Part shown: positions 45,033 to 54,754 of the stretch, piece after piece
Position numbering within the stretch: position 1 is the stretch's first letter
Layout of the letters: each line of letters starts with the position of its first letter
Source of the DNA: Novosphingobium sp. SG707
GTDB taxonomy: Bacteria; Pseudomonadota; Alphaproteobacteria; Sphingomonadales; Sphingomonadaceae
Length of the DNA: 64,000 nucleotides
Reading direction: 5' to 3'
NCBI RefSeq assembly: GCF_012275515.1
Contig: NZ_JAAZQL010000006.1
Location: 62,001 to 126,000, forward strand
Notes under the pieces: generated by a model
Seen by the model: only the letters and a program-made list of their open reading frames with translations
Told to the model about the DNA's origin: nothing
The model's database searches: none
Translations under genes and position numbers: made by a program

Positions 45033-46697
45033 ATGCTTAGCCATCTTTCCATTCGCAACATCGTGTTGATCGAGGCGCTCGATCTCGCTTTCGCGCCGGG
45101 CCTTGGCGTGCTTACGGGCGAGACGGGGGCGGGCAAGTCGATCCTGCTCGATGCCCTGGGCCTGATTCTGGGGATGAGGGCCGACAGCGGTCTGGTCCGC
45201 GCAGGCGCCGAACTGGGCAGCGTGACCGCCTCGTTCGAACCGGGCGCGCTGCATGGCGCGGTGGCGCAGACGCTGGCCGATGCGGGCGTCGAGGTGGAGC
45301 CGGGCGAGCCCATCCTGATTCGGCGTCAGATCAAGGCGGACGGCGGGTCCAAGGCCTTCATCAACGATCAGCCCGCCAGTGTTGCCCTGCTGCGCGAAGT
45401 GGCGCCCTATCTGGTTGAAATCCATGGGCAGCATGATGATCGCGGGCTGGTCAATCCGCGTGGTCATCGTGCCTTGCTTGATCGCTATGCGCGGGTCGAT
45501 ACCGCCGCGATGGAGACCGCGTGGAAGGCCTGGGGGCAGGCCGAGGCCAAGCTGGCCAAGACGCGCGCGGGCATTGCCAAGGCGGCCGAAGATCGCGAAC
45601 TCTATCAGGCGCATGTGGCTGAACTCGAAGCTCTTTCGCCTCAGGCAGGCGAGGAGGAGGAACTGGCCGGCGAGCGTGCGACCATGCAGAAGGGCGAGCG
45701 GTTGGCGGGCGATCTGGCTGCTGTGCAGCAGGTGTTTGCCGGATCGCATTCGCCGCTGGCCGAATTGCGCGTGGCGGCGCGGCGGCTGGACCGGATCGCG
45801 GGCGAACATGCCCTGCTCGAAGAAGTGCTGGCGGCGCTCGACCGGGCGATGATCGAGGCCGACGATGCCGAGGACAAGCTGAACCGGGCGCTCGATGCGC
45901 TGGCGTTTGATCCGCTGGCGCTCGACCGGGTGGAAACGCGCCTGTTCGATCTGCGCGCGGCAGGGCGTAAGCACGGCTGCGCGGTTGAGGAATTGCCCGC
46001 CAAGCTGGAGGAAATGCGCAGCGCCCTGAGCGCCATCGAGGGCGGGGAGGCCGAGGTGGCGGCGCTGGAACAGGCGGCGGCCAAGGCGCGCGTGGCATGG
46101 CTGAAACTGGCCGAGGCGGCGAGCAGCGCGCGGGCCGAGGCGGCCTTGCGGCTGGACGCGGCGGTCAAGGCCGAACTGGCCCCATTGAAACTGGACGCGG
46201 CGCGGTTTCGCACCGATGTGGCCCGGCTTAATGAAGCCCAGTGGGGGGCATCGGGCATGGACCGCGTTGAATTCATGATCGCCACCAACCCCGGCGCGGA
46301 TTTCGCGCCTCTGGCCAAGATCGCTTCGGGCGGCGAATTGTCGCGCTTTATCCTGGCGTTAAAGGTCGCTCTTGCGGAAGAGGGCGGGGCGGCCACGATG
46401 ATCTTCGACGAAATCGACCGGGGCGTGGGCGGCGCGGTGGCGCAGGCGATTGGCGAGCGTCTGGCGCGTCTGGCCTCCTCCGGACAATTGCTGGCGGTCA
46501 CGCATAGTCCGCAGGTGGCGGCGCGCGGGGGGCAGCATTATTTTATCGCCAAATCCTCCGACGGGCTGGTGACGCGGACGGGCGTGGTCCTGCTCGACGG
46601 TGGCGGGCGGCAGGAAGAGATCGCGCGGATGCTGTCGGGTGCGGAAATTACGCCTGAGGCAAGGGCGCAGGCGGATCGGCTGCTGGAGCGGGTTTAG
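45033..46697 (+). CDS. recN: DNA repair protein RecN
   Basis: RecN is an SMC-like ATPase acting in recombinational double-strand-break repair. Its 554 residues show Walker A GETGAGKS (29-36), a central coiled coil with hinge, and the C-terminal ABC signature with Walker B (SGGELSRFILALK, MIFDEIDRGVGG). IHGQHDDRGLVNPRGHR is a RecN hallmark. No LexA box was identified in the short upstream gap. Confidence 0.96.
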   Translation: MLSHLSIRNIVLIEALDLAFAPGLGVLTGETGAGKSILLDALGLILGMRADSGLVRAGAELGSVTASFEPGALHGAVAQTLADAGVEVEPGEPILIRRQIKADGGSKAFINDQPASVALLREVAPYLVEIHGQHDDRGLVNPRGHRALLDRYARVDTAAMETAWKAWGQAEAKLAKTRAGIAKAAEDRELYQAHVAELEALSPQAGEEEELAGERATMQKGERLAGDLAAVQQVFAGSHSPLAELRVAARRLDRIAGEHALLEEVLAALDRAMIEADDAEDKLNRALDALAFDPLALDRVETRLFDLRAAGRKHGCAVEELPAKLEEMRSALSAIEGGEAEVAALEQAAAKARVAWLKLAEAASSARAEAALRLDAAVKAELAPLKLDAARFRTDVARLNEAQWGASGMDRVEFMIATNPGADFAPLAKIASGGELSRFILALKVALAEEGGAATMIFDEIDRGVGGAVAQAIGERLARLASSGQLLAVTHSPQVAARGGQHYFIAKSSDGLVTRTGVVLLDGGGRQEEIARMLSGAEITPEARAQADRLLERV

Positions 46698-46800
46698 CAG
46701 CGCTTGCGGCGATGGCGGGCGAGGGCATTGGCTGTGTTTAAATGATGGTTGGGCGATGCCGGGTCTGGACCCTCGCCTTATCCTCTCTATATAACGTGTT

Positions 46801-47475
46801 ATGCATCCTCTCGACCGCCCGTTCTGGACCGCCCTCAACACCCGCCAATCGCATCTGGCCCGCTGGAATGCGGGGCAGACCGCGGTGCGGATCGACCCCG
46901 ATTATGGCCCTTTCGCCAATGCCGCACCGGGGCAGGAGGCTGCGCTGGCCGAACTGTTGAACGGAGCGGAGGATGAAATCTGGCTGGTCGAAGCCGAGGA
47001 AGTGTTCGCCCCCGGCCTGACCGCCAGGTTGACAGCACCCTTGGTGCAGATGGTGTCGCAAAATTCGCCGCCCGAGGCGGACTTTGCCGGGATCATGCCT
47101 CTGGATGAGAGCCATGCGGAACAGATGGCCGCGCTCGCCATTGCGACAAAGCCGGGGCCATGGGGACCAAAGACCCGCCTTTACGGGCAATTCTATGGCA
47201 TGTTCGATGGCGAACGCCTCATCGCCATGGCGGGGGAGCGCGCTCGCCCCGGCGATGGCTGGGCCGAGGTCAGCGGGGTCTGTACCGATCCCGATTATCG
47301 CGGGCGGGGCTTGGCGCGTCGGTTGATCCTGCGGGTGATGGCCGATCTGGCGGCGCGGGGCGATCGGGCCTATCTGCATTCATGGGCCGGGAATGCTGCG
47401 GCGATAGCACTTTATGAACAACTCGGTTTCGCCATTCGGCGCCCGATGGTGGCGAGCGTGCTGACGCTGGGCTAA
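46801..47475 (+). CDS. GNAT acetyltransferase
   Basis: This 224-residue protein has an FR47/GNAT acetyl-CoA-binding motif in its C-terminal half (VSGVCTDPDYRGRGLARRLI, with HSWAGNAAAIALYEQLGF). The substrate is unknown. The start ATG has no Shine-Dalgarno but is preceded by a -10-like TATAAC at 46790-46795, so the transcript is probably leaderless. It is followed by ligA after 9 bp, which suggests co-transcription. Confidence 0.88.
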   Translation: MHPLDRPFWTALNTRQSHLARWNAGQTAVRIDPDYGPFANAAPGQEAALAELLNGAEDEIWLVEAEEVFAPGLTARLTAPLVQMVSQNSPPEADFAGIMPLDESHAEQMAALAIATKPGPWGPKTRLYGQFYGMFDGERLIAMAGERARPGDGWAEVSGVCTDPDYRGRGLARRLILRVMADLAARGDRAYLHSWAGNAAAIALYEQLGFAIRRPMVASVLTLG

Positions 47476-47484
47476 GAGGGTGTC

Positions 47485-49587
47485 ATGACGATATCCCTGC
47501 CCAACGAAGCTGAAGCCGCCAACGAACTGATGCGCCTTGCCCGCAAGATCAACCGGGCGAACAAGGCCTACCATCTCAATGATGCGCCCGAGATCCCGGA
47601 CGCCGAATATGACGCGATGGTCCGCCGCAATGCCGAGCTTGAAGCGGCCTTTCCGCATCTGATCCGCGCCGACAGTCCGACCAACAAGGTGGGCCATGAA
47701 GTGGCCGCATCGCCCCTGCGCAAGGTGGCGCATGAGGTGCGCATGATGAGCCTCGACAATGCGTTCACCGACGAGGAAGTGGGCGAATTTGTCGCGCGCG
47801 TGCGGCGGTTCTTGAACCTTGCCGAAGACGCGCCGGTGGCCTTTACGGCTGAGGACAAGATCGACGGCCTGTCGCTCTCGCTGCGCTATGAGCAGGGCAA
47901 ATTGGTGCGCGCGGCGACGCGCGGCGATGGACAGGTGGGCGAGGATGTGACCGCCAATGTCGCGCATATTCCCGATATTCCTCAGGAATTGCAAGGGGAT
48001 GCGCCCGATGTTTTCGAAATCCGCGGCGAAGTCTATATGGAGCGCGCGGCCTTTATCGCACTGAACGAGCGGCAGGAGCAGGCGGGCGATAAGATTTTTG
48101 CCAACCCGCGCAATGCGGCGGCAGGGTCTTTGCGGCAGAAGGATGCGCGGGTGACGGCATCGCGGCCGCTGCGTTTTCTGGCGCATGGCTGGGGCGCGGC
48201 CAGCAGCATTCCGGCGGGCAGCCAATGGGCGACGATGGAGCGGATTGCGGCCTGGGGTGTGCCGGTTTCGCCCTGGCTGCAGCGCTGCGAGGATCTTGCG
48301 GCGATGCTCGACCATTATCGCAATATTCAAAAGCAACGCATTGACCTCCCCTATGAAATTGACGGAGTGGTCTACAAGGTCGATGACTTTGCCCTTCAGG
48401 ATCGTCTCGGCTTTGTCGCCAAGGCGCCGCGCTGGGCCATCGCCCGCAAATTCCCCGCCGAGCAAGCCGAAACCACGCTGGAGGCCATCGACATTCAGGT
48501 GGGCCGCACCGGCAAGCTGACCCCTGTGGGGCGTCTGGCGCCCGTGCTGGTAGGGGGGGTGACGGTCACGAATGTCACGCTGCACAACCGGGACGAGATT
48601 GCGCGTCTGGGCGTGCGGATCGGCGACCGGGTGGTGTTGCAGCGCGCGGGCGATGTGATTCCGCAGGTGGTCGAAAACCTGACCCGCGAGGATCCGCGCC
48701 CCGCCTTTGATTTCCCCGACCATTGCCCCGAATGCGGCAGCGAAGCCGTGGCCGAGGAGGGCGAGGTCGATGTGCGCTGCACTGGGGGGCTGATCTGTCC
48801 GGCTCAACGCACCGAACGCCTCAAGCATTTTGTCAGCAGGGGCGCATTAGATATTGAAGGATTAGGTGAAAAAACGATTCAGGAATTTTTCAACCTGGGC
48901 TGGCTGGAAAGCCCGGCTGATATTTTCCGCCTCTATCGCCGCCGCGGCGATATTGTCGGGCGCGAAGGTTGGCAGGACAAGTCTGTGGATAACCTGTTGA
49001 ACGCCATCGAGGCCAAGCGACAGCCCGATGCGGCGCGGCTGCTGTTCGGGCTTGGCATTCGGCATGTCGGCGCGGTGACGGCGCGCGATCTGTGCAAGCG
49101 TTTCGTGACCTTGCCCGCGTTGCGCGCGGTGGCGCAAAAGGCCAACCAGTTGCGCACAGACGGAGATGCGGGCGCGGCCGAACTGCCCGAAGTGGCCGAT
49201 GCGCGCGCCGAACTGGTGAGCATCGACGGGATTGGCCCCGCCGTGGTCGAGGCATTGGGCGATTTCTTCCACGAGGCGCATAATGTCACCGTGTGGGAAG
49301 ACCTTTTGAACGAGGTCAGCCCGCCCGACTATATCGTCGAAACCAAGGCCAGCGAGGTGGCGGGCAAGACGGTGGTGTTCACCGGCAAGCTGGAAACCAT
49401 GAGTCGCGATGAAGCCAAGGCGCAGGCCGAACGGCTGGGCGCGCGCTCGGCAGGGTCGGTCAGCGCGAAGACCGATCTGGTGGTGGCCGGGCCGGGGGCG
49501 GGGTCGAAACTGACGCAGGCGGAGAAACTGGGCATCCCGGTGATCACCGAGGCGGAATGGGCCGAGATCGTCGCGCGGGCCGGATAG
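47485..49587 (+). CDS. ligA: NAD-dependent DNA ligase
   Basis: LigA seals nicks in replication and repair using NAD+. It has 700 residues in the usual order: Ia domain, adenylation domain with the active lysine in EDKIDGLS (Lys125), OB fold, a Cys4 zinc finger (CPECGSEA ... CTGGLICPA), a helix-hairpin-helix region, and a C-terminal BRCT domain (VVFTGKLETMSRDEAKAQAE). It lies 9 bp downstream of the GNAT gene and close to recN, forming a repair neighbourhood. Confidence 0.97.
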   Translation: MTISLPNEAEAANELMRLARKINRANKAYHLNDAPEIPDAEYDAMVRRNAELEAAFPHLIRADSPTNKVGHEVAASPLRKVAHEVRMMSLDNAFTDEEVGEFVARVRRFLNLAEDAPVAFTAEDKIDGLSLSLRYEQGKLVRAATRGDGQVGEDVTANVAHIPDIPQELQGDAPDVFEIRGEVYMERAAFIALNERQEQAGDKIFANPRNAAAGSLRQKDARVTASRPLRFLAHGWGAASSIPAGSQWATMERIAAWGVPVSPWLQRCEDLAAMLDHYRNIQKQRIDLPYEIDGVVYKVDDFALQDRLGFVAKAPRWAIARKFPAEQAETTLEAIDIQVGRTGKLTPVGRLAPVLVGGVTVTNVTLHNRDEIARLGVRIGDRVVLQRAGDVIPQVVENLTREDPRPAFDFPDHCPECGSEAVAEEGEVDVRCTGGLICPAQRTERLKHFVSRGALDIEGLGEKTIQEFFNLGWLESPADIFRLYRRRGDIVGREGWQDKSVDNLLNAIEAKRQPDAARLLFGLGIRHVGAVTARDLCKRFVTLPALRAVAQKANQLRTDGDAGAAELPEVADARAELVSIDGIGPAVVEALGDFFHEAHNVTVWEDLLNEVSPPDYIVETKASEVAGKTVVFTGKLETMSRDEAKAQAERLGARSAGSVSAKTDLVVAGPGAGSKLTQAEKLGIPVITEAEWAEIVARAG

Positions 49588-49681
49588 CGAGCGCGTACAA
49601 AATCTTACATTCGCGGCCTTGGCAATCCCTCGCGTTAGGATAGGTTCCCATCCGTCTCATAATAGGTGGGGAGTATCAGAT

Positions 49682-50413
49682 ATGTCGAAGGCGTGGATGA
49701 TCGCGGGCGCATTGGCGCTGGCCGGCACGGCGATGGTGCCAGGTGCGGTGCTGGCGCAGGGCAACAAGGCGGCGATCGCGGCGGCCCTGGCCGACAAGGA
49801 CCGCCCCGAGGCCGATGTGTCGCGCGATGCCGGGCGCAAACCGGGCGATTTGCTGGCCTTTGCCGGGGTCAAGCCGGGCATGAAGGTGGGCGAATTGCTG
49901 CCCGGCGGCGGCTATTTTACCCGCCTGCTCTCCAAGGCGGTGGGCCCCACCGGCGTCGTCTATATCTGGATGCCCGCCGGAACCCCGCCCGAGCGTCTGG
50001 CGCGACTCGATCCGATCCTGAAGAACCCGGCCTATTCCAATGTGAAGCTGGTGCTGGGCGAGCAGATCGCGCCGCCTGAAAAGGTGGACCTGATCTGGAC
50101 CACGCAGAACTATCACGACCTGCACCATACCGGCAAAAGCCCCGAGCCGACCAATGCGGCCGCGCTGGCGGCGTTGAAGCCGGGCGGCACCTATCTGGTC
50201 AGCGATCATGCGGCCAAGTCGGGTTCGGGCACCACGGATACGGACGCGCTGCATCGGATCGATCCGGAACTGGTGAAGGCCGAAGTGGTCAAGGCGGGCT
50301 TCAAATTTGCCGGTGAAAGCAAGGCTTTGGCCAATGCAGAGGACGATCACACCAAGAAGGTGTTCGATCTGCATGACAAGACGGATCAGTTTTTGCTGAA
50401 GTTTACCAAGTAA
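49682..50413 (+). CDS. secreted methyltransferase-like protein
   Basis: This 243-residue protein has a signal peptide (cut after AVLA, about residue 23) followed by a class I SAM-methyltransferase-like fold (VGELLPGGGYFTRLLSKAVG, LIWTTQNYHDLH, ALKPGGTYLVSDH). Such exported methyltransferase-like proteins are common in proteobacteria, with no known substrate, and SAM is not expected in the periplasm. GGGGAG fixes the ATG at 49682. Composite repeat copy 1 follows its stop. Confidence 0.82.
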   Translation: MSKAWMIAGALALAGTAMVPGAVLAQGNKAAIAAALADKDRPEADVSRDAGRKPGDLLAFAGVKPGMKVGELLPGGGYFTRLLSKAVGPTGVVYIWMPAGTPPERLARLDPILKNPAYSNVKLVLGEQIAPPEKVDLIWTTQNYHDLHHTGKSPEPTNAAALAALKPGGTYLVSDHAAKSGSGTTDTDALHRIDPELVKAEVVKAGFKFAGESKALANAEDDHTKKVFDLHDKTDQFLLKFTK

Positions 50414-50421
50414 GGGGTTTT

Positions 50422-50642
50422 GCCTCCGGCGGGCCAAGGGACTCGTCCCTTGGCAATCCCGTTTTTGGGGTGGCGGGAGATTTGCCAGATTGCGTCATGA
50501 TTTTTGGAAAGCCTGCGGCGCGGAGGCCTTGCGCCGGATAGCGCCGCAGGCTTTCAATTTTTAACGGGGCGTCCGACACCCATTGGCCGAACCTATGGCG
50601 CAACGCATACAGTCATGGGAGCGCGAGGGACGAGTCTCTCGC
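50422..50642 (+). repeat. composite intergenic repeat, copy 1 (A-B-C-D)
   Basis: The modules lie in order. Module A is at 50422-50460 (hairpin GCCAAGGGAC/GTCCCTTGGC). Module B is at 50507-50555, a perfect 15-bp inverted repeat GAAAGCCTGCGGCGC. Block C follows with GCGTCCGACACC and TGGCGCAACGCATACA. Palindrome D is at 50623-50642. The copy sits between the convergent methyltransferase-like and prmA genes. Confidence 0.9.
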
Positions 50643-50651
50643 ATCATCCTT

Positions 50652-51635
50652 TCACCACTTCTTCGACCACTCCGCCAAAGCCCCGACCTGCGAAGCATGC
50701 ACCCGCGCATAGCTCCGCTTGCGCAGCCACAGGATCGACCAGTCGCCCGAAACCATCCGCGCGGCAAGGCGCATCCCCGCCCGGCGACAGGCGGCGCGCA
50801 CCTGCGCCTCCTGCGTTTCCAGCAGGCCTGCCAGCAGCAGATGCCCTCCCGGCACCAGCGATTTGGCGAAATCGGGCGCCAGCGAGATCAGCGGTCCGGC
50901 AAGGATATTGGCGATCAGCAGGTCATAAGGCCCGCGCGCCTGAAGCACCGGATCGTCCATGCCATCGGCCACGACCATCGTGACCTCGCCCGCGCGGGCG
51001 CCCATGGGAAAGCCGTTGACCGCGCAATTATGCTCGACCACGCCGACGCAGGCGGCATCGATGTCGCTGGCCGTGGCATAGGCGCGCGGCCACAATTCCA
51101 GCGCGGCAAAGGCCAGCAGCCCCGTGCCCGTGCCGATATCGGCCACATTGCGCGCGATCACGCCCTGATCCTTCATATGGCCCAGCATGGTCAGGCAACC
51201 GGCGGTGGTTTCATGATGGCCGGTGCCAAAGGCTCGACTGGCGGGAATTTCAAAGGGGATCAGCCCCGGCACCGGCGCATGGTCGGGCGTGTGCACGCAG
51301 AATCGCCCCGCCACGATCGGTTCGAGTCCCTCCTGGCTGGCCGTGATCCAGTCGATATCGGGCAGGCGTTCGACGATCAGTTGCGGAGTCGCATCGGCAA
51401 ACAACGCGATGACCGCATTTTTATCTGCCTTGCGCGGTTTGCGCGGCAGATAGGCCTCCAGCACCCATTCCTCGGGCTTGTCCTTGGCCACTTCGCAGCC
51501 CGACAGCACGATCTCGAAATCCCAGTCAAAGGCGTCTTCATGCGCGATCAGCGCCGCCTCGATCTGTTTGCGGGGGCCAAAAACGGTGATTTTCCAGTTT
51601 TCGGCGGATTCAGGGCTGTCATTGGCGTCGGTCAT
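50652..51635 (-). CDS. prmA: ribosomal protein L11 methyltransferase
   Basis: PrmA trimethylates several amino groups of ribosomal protein L11. It has 327 residues, with an N-terminal substrate-binding domain, then SAM-binding motifs AFGTGHHETT, ADIGTGTGLLAFAA and the catalytic-loop NILAGPL. I use the ATG at 51635 (MTDANDS), as the 12 extra residues from 51671 look like noise. It is divergent from sdhC and its 3' end abuts composite repeat copy 1. Confidence 0.95.
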   Translation of the reverse strand: MTDANDSPESAENWKITVFGPRKQIEAALIAHEDAFDWDFEIVLSGCEVAKDKPEEWVLEAYLPRKPRKADKNAVIALFADATPQLIVERLPDIDWITASQEGLEPIVAGRFCVHTPDHAPVPGLIPFEIPASRAFGTGHHETTAGCLTMLGHMKDQGVIARNVADIGTGTGLLAFAALELWPRAYATASDIDAACVGVVEHNCAVNGFPMGARAGEVTMVVADGMDDPVLQARGPYDLLIANILAGPLISLAPDFAKSLVPGGHLLLAGLLETQEAQVRAACRRAGMRLAARMVSGDWSILWLRKRSYARVHASQVGALAEWSKKW

Positions 51636-51829
51636 AGCCGCGCAGATAGGCCCAAGGCCCACCAATGCCAAGTGGCCGCGAAAATGACCCGCGTGTTACC
51701 ATTCAATTGCGACTTTAGCGGCAATGCCTCATTGTGAAGCTTGCACGCGACAAGGATTTGGCTAAGGGGTTCTTCGCGCGGGACTGTCCCGCAACGCAAC
51801 ATGAACCAGCCCAAGGGGGATTCGTCGCA

Positions 51830-52231
51830 ATGGCTCAAGCCTCGCAAGCCCGCAAAGCGCGGCCGCTTTCACCGCATTTGCAGATCTGGCGCTGGGGACC
51901 AGCTATGGCTGTCTCGATTTTGCACCGTGCCACGGGCAGCGCCGCGTCGTTTGCCGGGCTTGGCCTGCTGCTCTGCTGGCTTGGCACTCTGGCTGCTGGT
52001 CCTGACGCCTATGCGCTGTTTTCGGCGCAGGCTGGCACCTGGTATGGCCGTATCGTGCTGATCGGTATCAGCTGGTCGGTCTTTAATCATGCCGTTTCGG
52101 GCATCCGTCACTTCCTGCTCGACATCGGTGCGGGCTTTGAAGTGAAAAGCAACAATTTCTGGTCGGCGCTTTGCCCGGTCATTGGCATCTTGCTGACGGC
52201 GGCCTTCTGGGCCTGCCTGCTGGCCCGTTAA
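51830..52231 (+). CDS. sdhC: succinate dehydrogenase cytochrome b556 subunit
   Basis: This membrane anchor of complex II has three hydrophobic helices and the family motif RPLSPHLQIWRWGPAMAVSILHRATG, ending in the heme-ligand region HAVSGIRHFLLDIG. It has 133 residues. GGGGGA upstream supports the ATG at 51830 over the longer frame. It starts the sdhCDA operon, 12 bp before sdhD. Confidence 0.95.
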   Translation: MAQASQARKARPLSPHLQIWRWGPAMAVSILHRATGSAASFAGLGLLLCWLGTLAAGPDAYALFSAQAGTWYGRIVLIGISWSVFNHAVSGIRHFLLDIGAGFEVKSNNFWSALCPVIGILLTAAFWACLLAR

Positions 52232-52243
52232 GGGGATTGGAAG

Positions 52244-52624
52244 ATGGGTAACGGAACTTCCGTAGGCCGCGTTCGCGGTCTTGGCTCGGCCCATTCGGGC
52301 TCGCATCACTGGCTGCTCCAGCGCTTTACCGCCATCGGCAATCTGGTGCTGACCAGCTGGCTGGCGGTCTCGCTGATGGCGCTGCCGAATTTCTCTTACA
52401 TCACGCTGCGCGACTGGATCATCAGCCCCGTGACCTCGACCGGTCTGGCGCTGTTCGTGATCAGCACATTCTGGCACGCGCGCCTTGGCCTTCAGGTCGT
52501 GGTGGAAGACTATGTTCATGAGGCCGGCGCCAAGTTCGCCGCCATGACCGCGCTGAACCTGGCCGCCTTTGGCGGCGCGGCCTATGGCCTGTTCAGCATC
52601 CTCCGTCTCGCGCTGGGAGCATAA
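52244..52624 (+). CDS. sdhD: succinate dehydrogenase membrane anchor subunit
   Basis: This 126-residue protein has three hydrophobic helices and the alphaproteobacterial motif GSAHSGSHHWLLQRFTAI, with the heme/quinone region FWHARLGLQVVVEDYVH. It lies between sdhC (12 bp gap) and sdhA (4 bp gap), so the operon is tight. Together with SdhC it binds heme b and ubiquinone. Confidence 0.95.
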   Translation: MGNGTSVGRVRGLGSAHSGSHHWLLQRFTAIGNLVLTSWLAVSLMALPNFSYITLRDWIISPVTSTGLALFVISTFWHARLGLQVVVEDYVHEAGAKFAAMTALNLAAFGGAAYGLFSILRLALGA

Positions 52625-52628
52625 GATA

Positions 52629-54437
52629 ATGTCCGCGCCTGCTTACAAGATCATCGACCATACCTACGACACCGTGGTTGTCGGCGCCGGGGGCTCCGGC
52701 CTGCGCGCCACCATGGGCAGCGCAGAAGCCGGTCTCAAGACCGCCTGCATCACCAAGGTGTTCCCCACCCGCAGCCACACCGTGGCCGCACAGGGCGGTA
52801 TCGCCGCTTCGCTCAAGAACAACACGCCCGATCACTGGACCTGGCACATGTACGACACCGTCAAGGGGTCGGACTGGCTGGGCGATCAGGACGCCATCGA
52901 ATATATGGTGCGCGAGGCCCCTGCGGCCGTTTACGAGCTGGAGCACGCCGGTGTGCCCTTCAGCCGCAACGCCGACGGCACGATCTATCAGCGCCCGTTC
53001 GGCGGCCACATGCAGAACATGGGTGAAGGCCCGCCGGTCCAGCGCACCTGCGCCGCGGCCGACCGTACCGGCCACGCCATGCTCCACGCGCTGTATCAGC
53101 AGTCGCTCAAGTATGACGCCGACTTCTTCATCGAATATTTTGCCATCGACCTGATCATGGAAAATGGTCAGTGCCGTGGCGTGATTGCCATCTGTCTCGA
53201 TGATGGCACGATCCACCGCTTCAAGGCCCATGCCGTTGTGCTGGCCACGGGCGGCTATGGCCGTTCGTACTTCACCGCCACCTCGGCCCATACCTGCACC
53301 GGCGACGGCGGCGGCATGGTTCTGCGCGCGGGCTTGCCCTTGCAGGATATGGAATTCGTGCAGTTCCACCCGACCGGCATTTACGGCGCGGGCGTGCTGA
53401 TCACCGAAGGCGCGCGCGGCGAGGGCGGTTATCTGACCAACTCGCAGGGCGAGCGTTTCATGGAACGCTATGCTCCCTCGGCCAAGGACCTGGCCTCGCG
53501 TGACGTGGTTTCGCGTTCGATGGCGCTGGAGATCCGCGAAGGCCGCGGCGTTGGCCCGCATGGCGACCACATCTATCTGCACCTCGATCACATCGATCCC
53601 AAGGTGCTGGCTGAGCGTCTGCCGGGCATCACCGAGAGCGGCAAGATCTTTGCCGGTGTCGACCTGACCCGCCAGCCTCTGCCGGTGGTGCCGACCGTGC
53701 ACTACAACATGGGCGGCATTCCCTGTAACTATCACGGCGAAGTCGTGACCATCGGGCCGGACGGCAACCCTGACCATGTGGTTCCGGGCCTGTTCGCGGT
53801 GGGCGAAGCGGCCTGTGTGTCGGTCCATGGCGCGAACCGCCTTGGCTCGAACTCGCTGATCGACCTGGTGGTGTTTGGCCGGGCAACCGGCCATCGCCTG
53901 AAGGAAATCGTGAAGCCGGGCATGGCGCATGGCGAACTGCCCGCCGACTCGGCCGATCTGGCGCTGACCCGTCTGGATCACTTCCGCCACGCCAAGGGCG
54001 GCAGCTCGACCGCGGAAATCCGCACCGAGATGCAGCGCACCATGTCGGGCCACGCCGCCGTGTTCCGCACCGATGAGCTGATGGCTGAAGGCAAGACCAA
54101 GCTGGCCGCGACCTATGACAAGATGCAGGACATCGCGATCAAGGACCGCTCGCTGATCTGGAACTCGGATCTGATCGAGACGCTTGAACTCGACAACCTG
54201 ATCTCGCAGGCTTCGGTCACGCTGCATGGCGCGCACGCCCGCAAGGAATCGCGCGGCGCGCACGCTCACGAAGACTTCCCCGATCGCAACGATGGCGAGT
54301 GGATGAAGCACACCGTGGGCTGGTTCGACGGCTGGGGCGGCAAGGGCGGCAACGTCAAGCTCGACTACCGTCCGGTCCACGAATACACGCTGACCGACGA
54401 CGTCGAATATATCAAGCCGAAGAAGCGCGTTTACTAA
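52629..54437 (+). CDS. sdhA: succinate dehydrogenase flavoprotein subunit
   Basis: SdhA oxidises succinate to fumarate using covalent FAD. It has 602 residues, with GAGGSGLRA at 19-27, the flavinylated histidine in RSHTVAAQGG (His50), HPTGIYGAGVLITEGARGEGG at the active site, and a complete C-terminus. The ATG at 52629 gives the standard start. The iron-sulfur subunit gene sdhB, normally next, is absent. A terminator and composite repeat copy 2 occupy the place instead. Confidence 0.97.
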   Translation: MSAPAYKIIDHTYDTVVVGAGGSGLRATMGSAEAGLKTACITKVFPTRSHTVAAQGGIAASLKNNTPDHWTWHMYDTVKGSDWLGDQDAIEYMVREAPAAVYELEHAGVPFSRNADGTIYQRPFGGHMQNMGEGPPVQRTCAAADRTGHAMLHALYQQSLKYDADFFIEYFAIDLIMENGQCRGVIAICLDDGTIHRFKAHAVVLATGGYGRSYFTATSAHTCTGDGGGMVLRAGLPLQDMEFVQFHPTGIYGAGVLITEGARGEGGYLTNSQGERFMERYAPSAKDLASRDVVSRSMALEIREGRGVGPHGDHIYLHLDHIDPKVLAERLPGITESGKIFAGVDLTRQPLPVVPTVHYNMGGIPCNYHGEVVTIGPDGNPDHVVPGLFAVGEAACVSVHGANRLGSNSLIDLVVFGRATGHRLKEIVKPGMAHGELPADSADLALTRLDHFRHAKGGSSTAEIRTEMQRTMSGHAAVFRTDELMAEGKTKLAATYDKMQDIAIKDRSLIWNSDLIETLELDNLISQASVTLHGAHARKESRGAHAHEDFPDRNDGEWMKHTVGWFDGWGGKGGNVKLDYRPVHEYTLTDDVEYIKPKKRVY

Positions 54438-54462
54438 GACGCCGGTTTCGGATTGAAATGCA

Positions 54463-54499
54463 AAAGAGCCGGGGGCGAGGAGCCTTCGGCTTTTTTGTT
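54463..54499 (+). terminator. terminator after sdhA
   Basis: AGCCG (54467-54471) pairs with CGGCT (54487-54491), extended by the AAAAG and CTTTT flanks, with TTTTTTGTTTT after it. Its position shows that sdhA ends the transcript. Confidence 0.7.
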
Positions 54500-54518
54500 T
54501 TAGAAGTAGGGTTGAATA

Positions 54519-54738
54519 CGAGGGTCTAGACCCTCGCGCTCCCATTATTGTATGCGTTGCGCCAAAAGCGCGGCCAATGAGTGTCGGACGCGGCGTCTGA
54601 TGTTGAAAGCCTGCGGCGCCAATCAGCCTGATGCTTCTGCGCCGCAGGCTTTCCAAATTCATCACACAATCTGTCAAACCTCCCACCACCCCAAAAATGG
54701 GATTGCAAAGGGTCGTCGCCCTTTGCCCGCCGGAGGCC
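54519..54738 (-). repeat. composite intergenic repeat, copy 2 (inverted)
   Basis: Read on the minus strand the order is A-B-C-D: A at 54738-54700, B arms at 54653-54639 and 54619-54605, then block C, and palindrome D (CGAGGGTCTAGACCCTCG) at 54536-54519. It fills most of the 317-bp gap 54438-54754 between the convergent sdhA and hypothetical genes. Nothing else is seen there besides the sdhA terminator. Confidence 0.9.
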
Positions 54739-54754
54739 CAATTTCTTTAAAACC

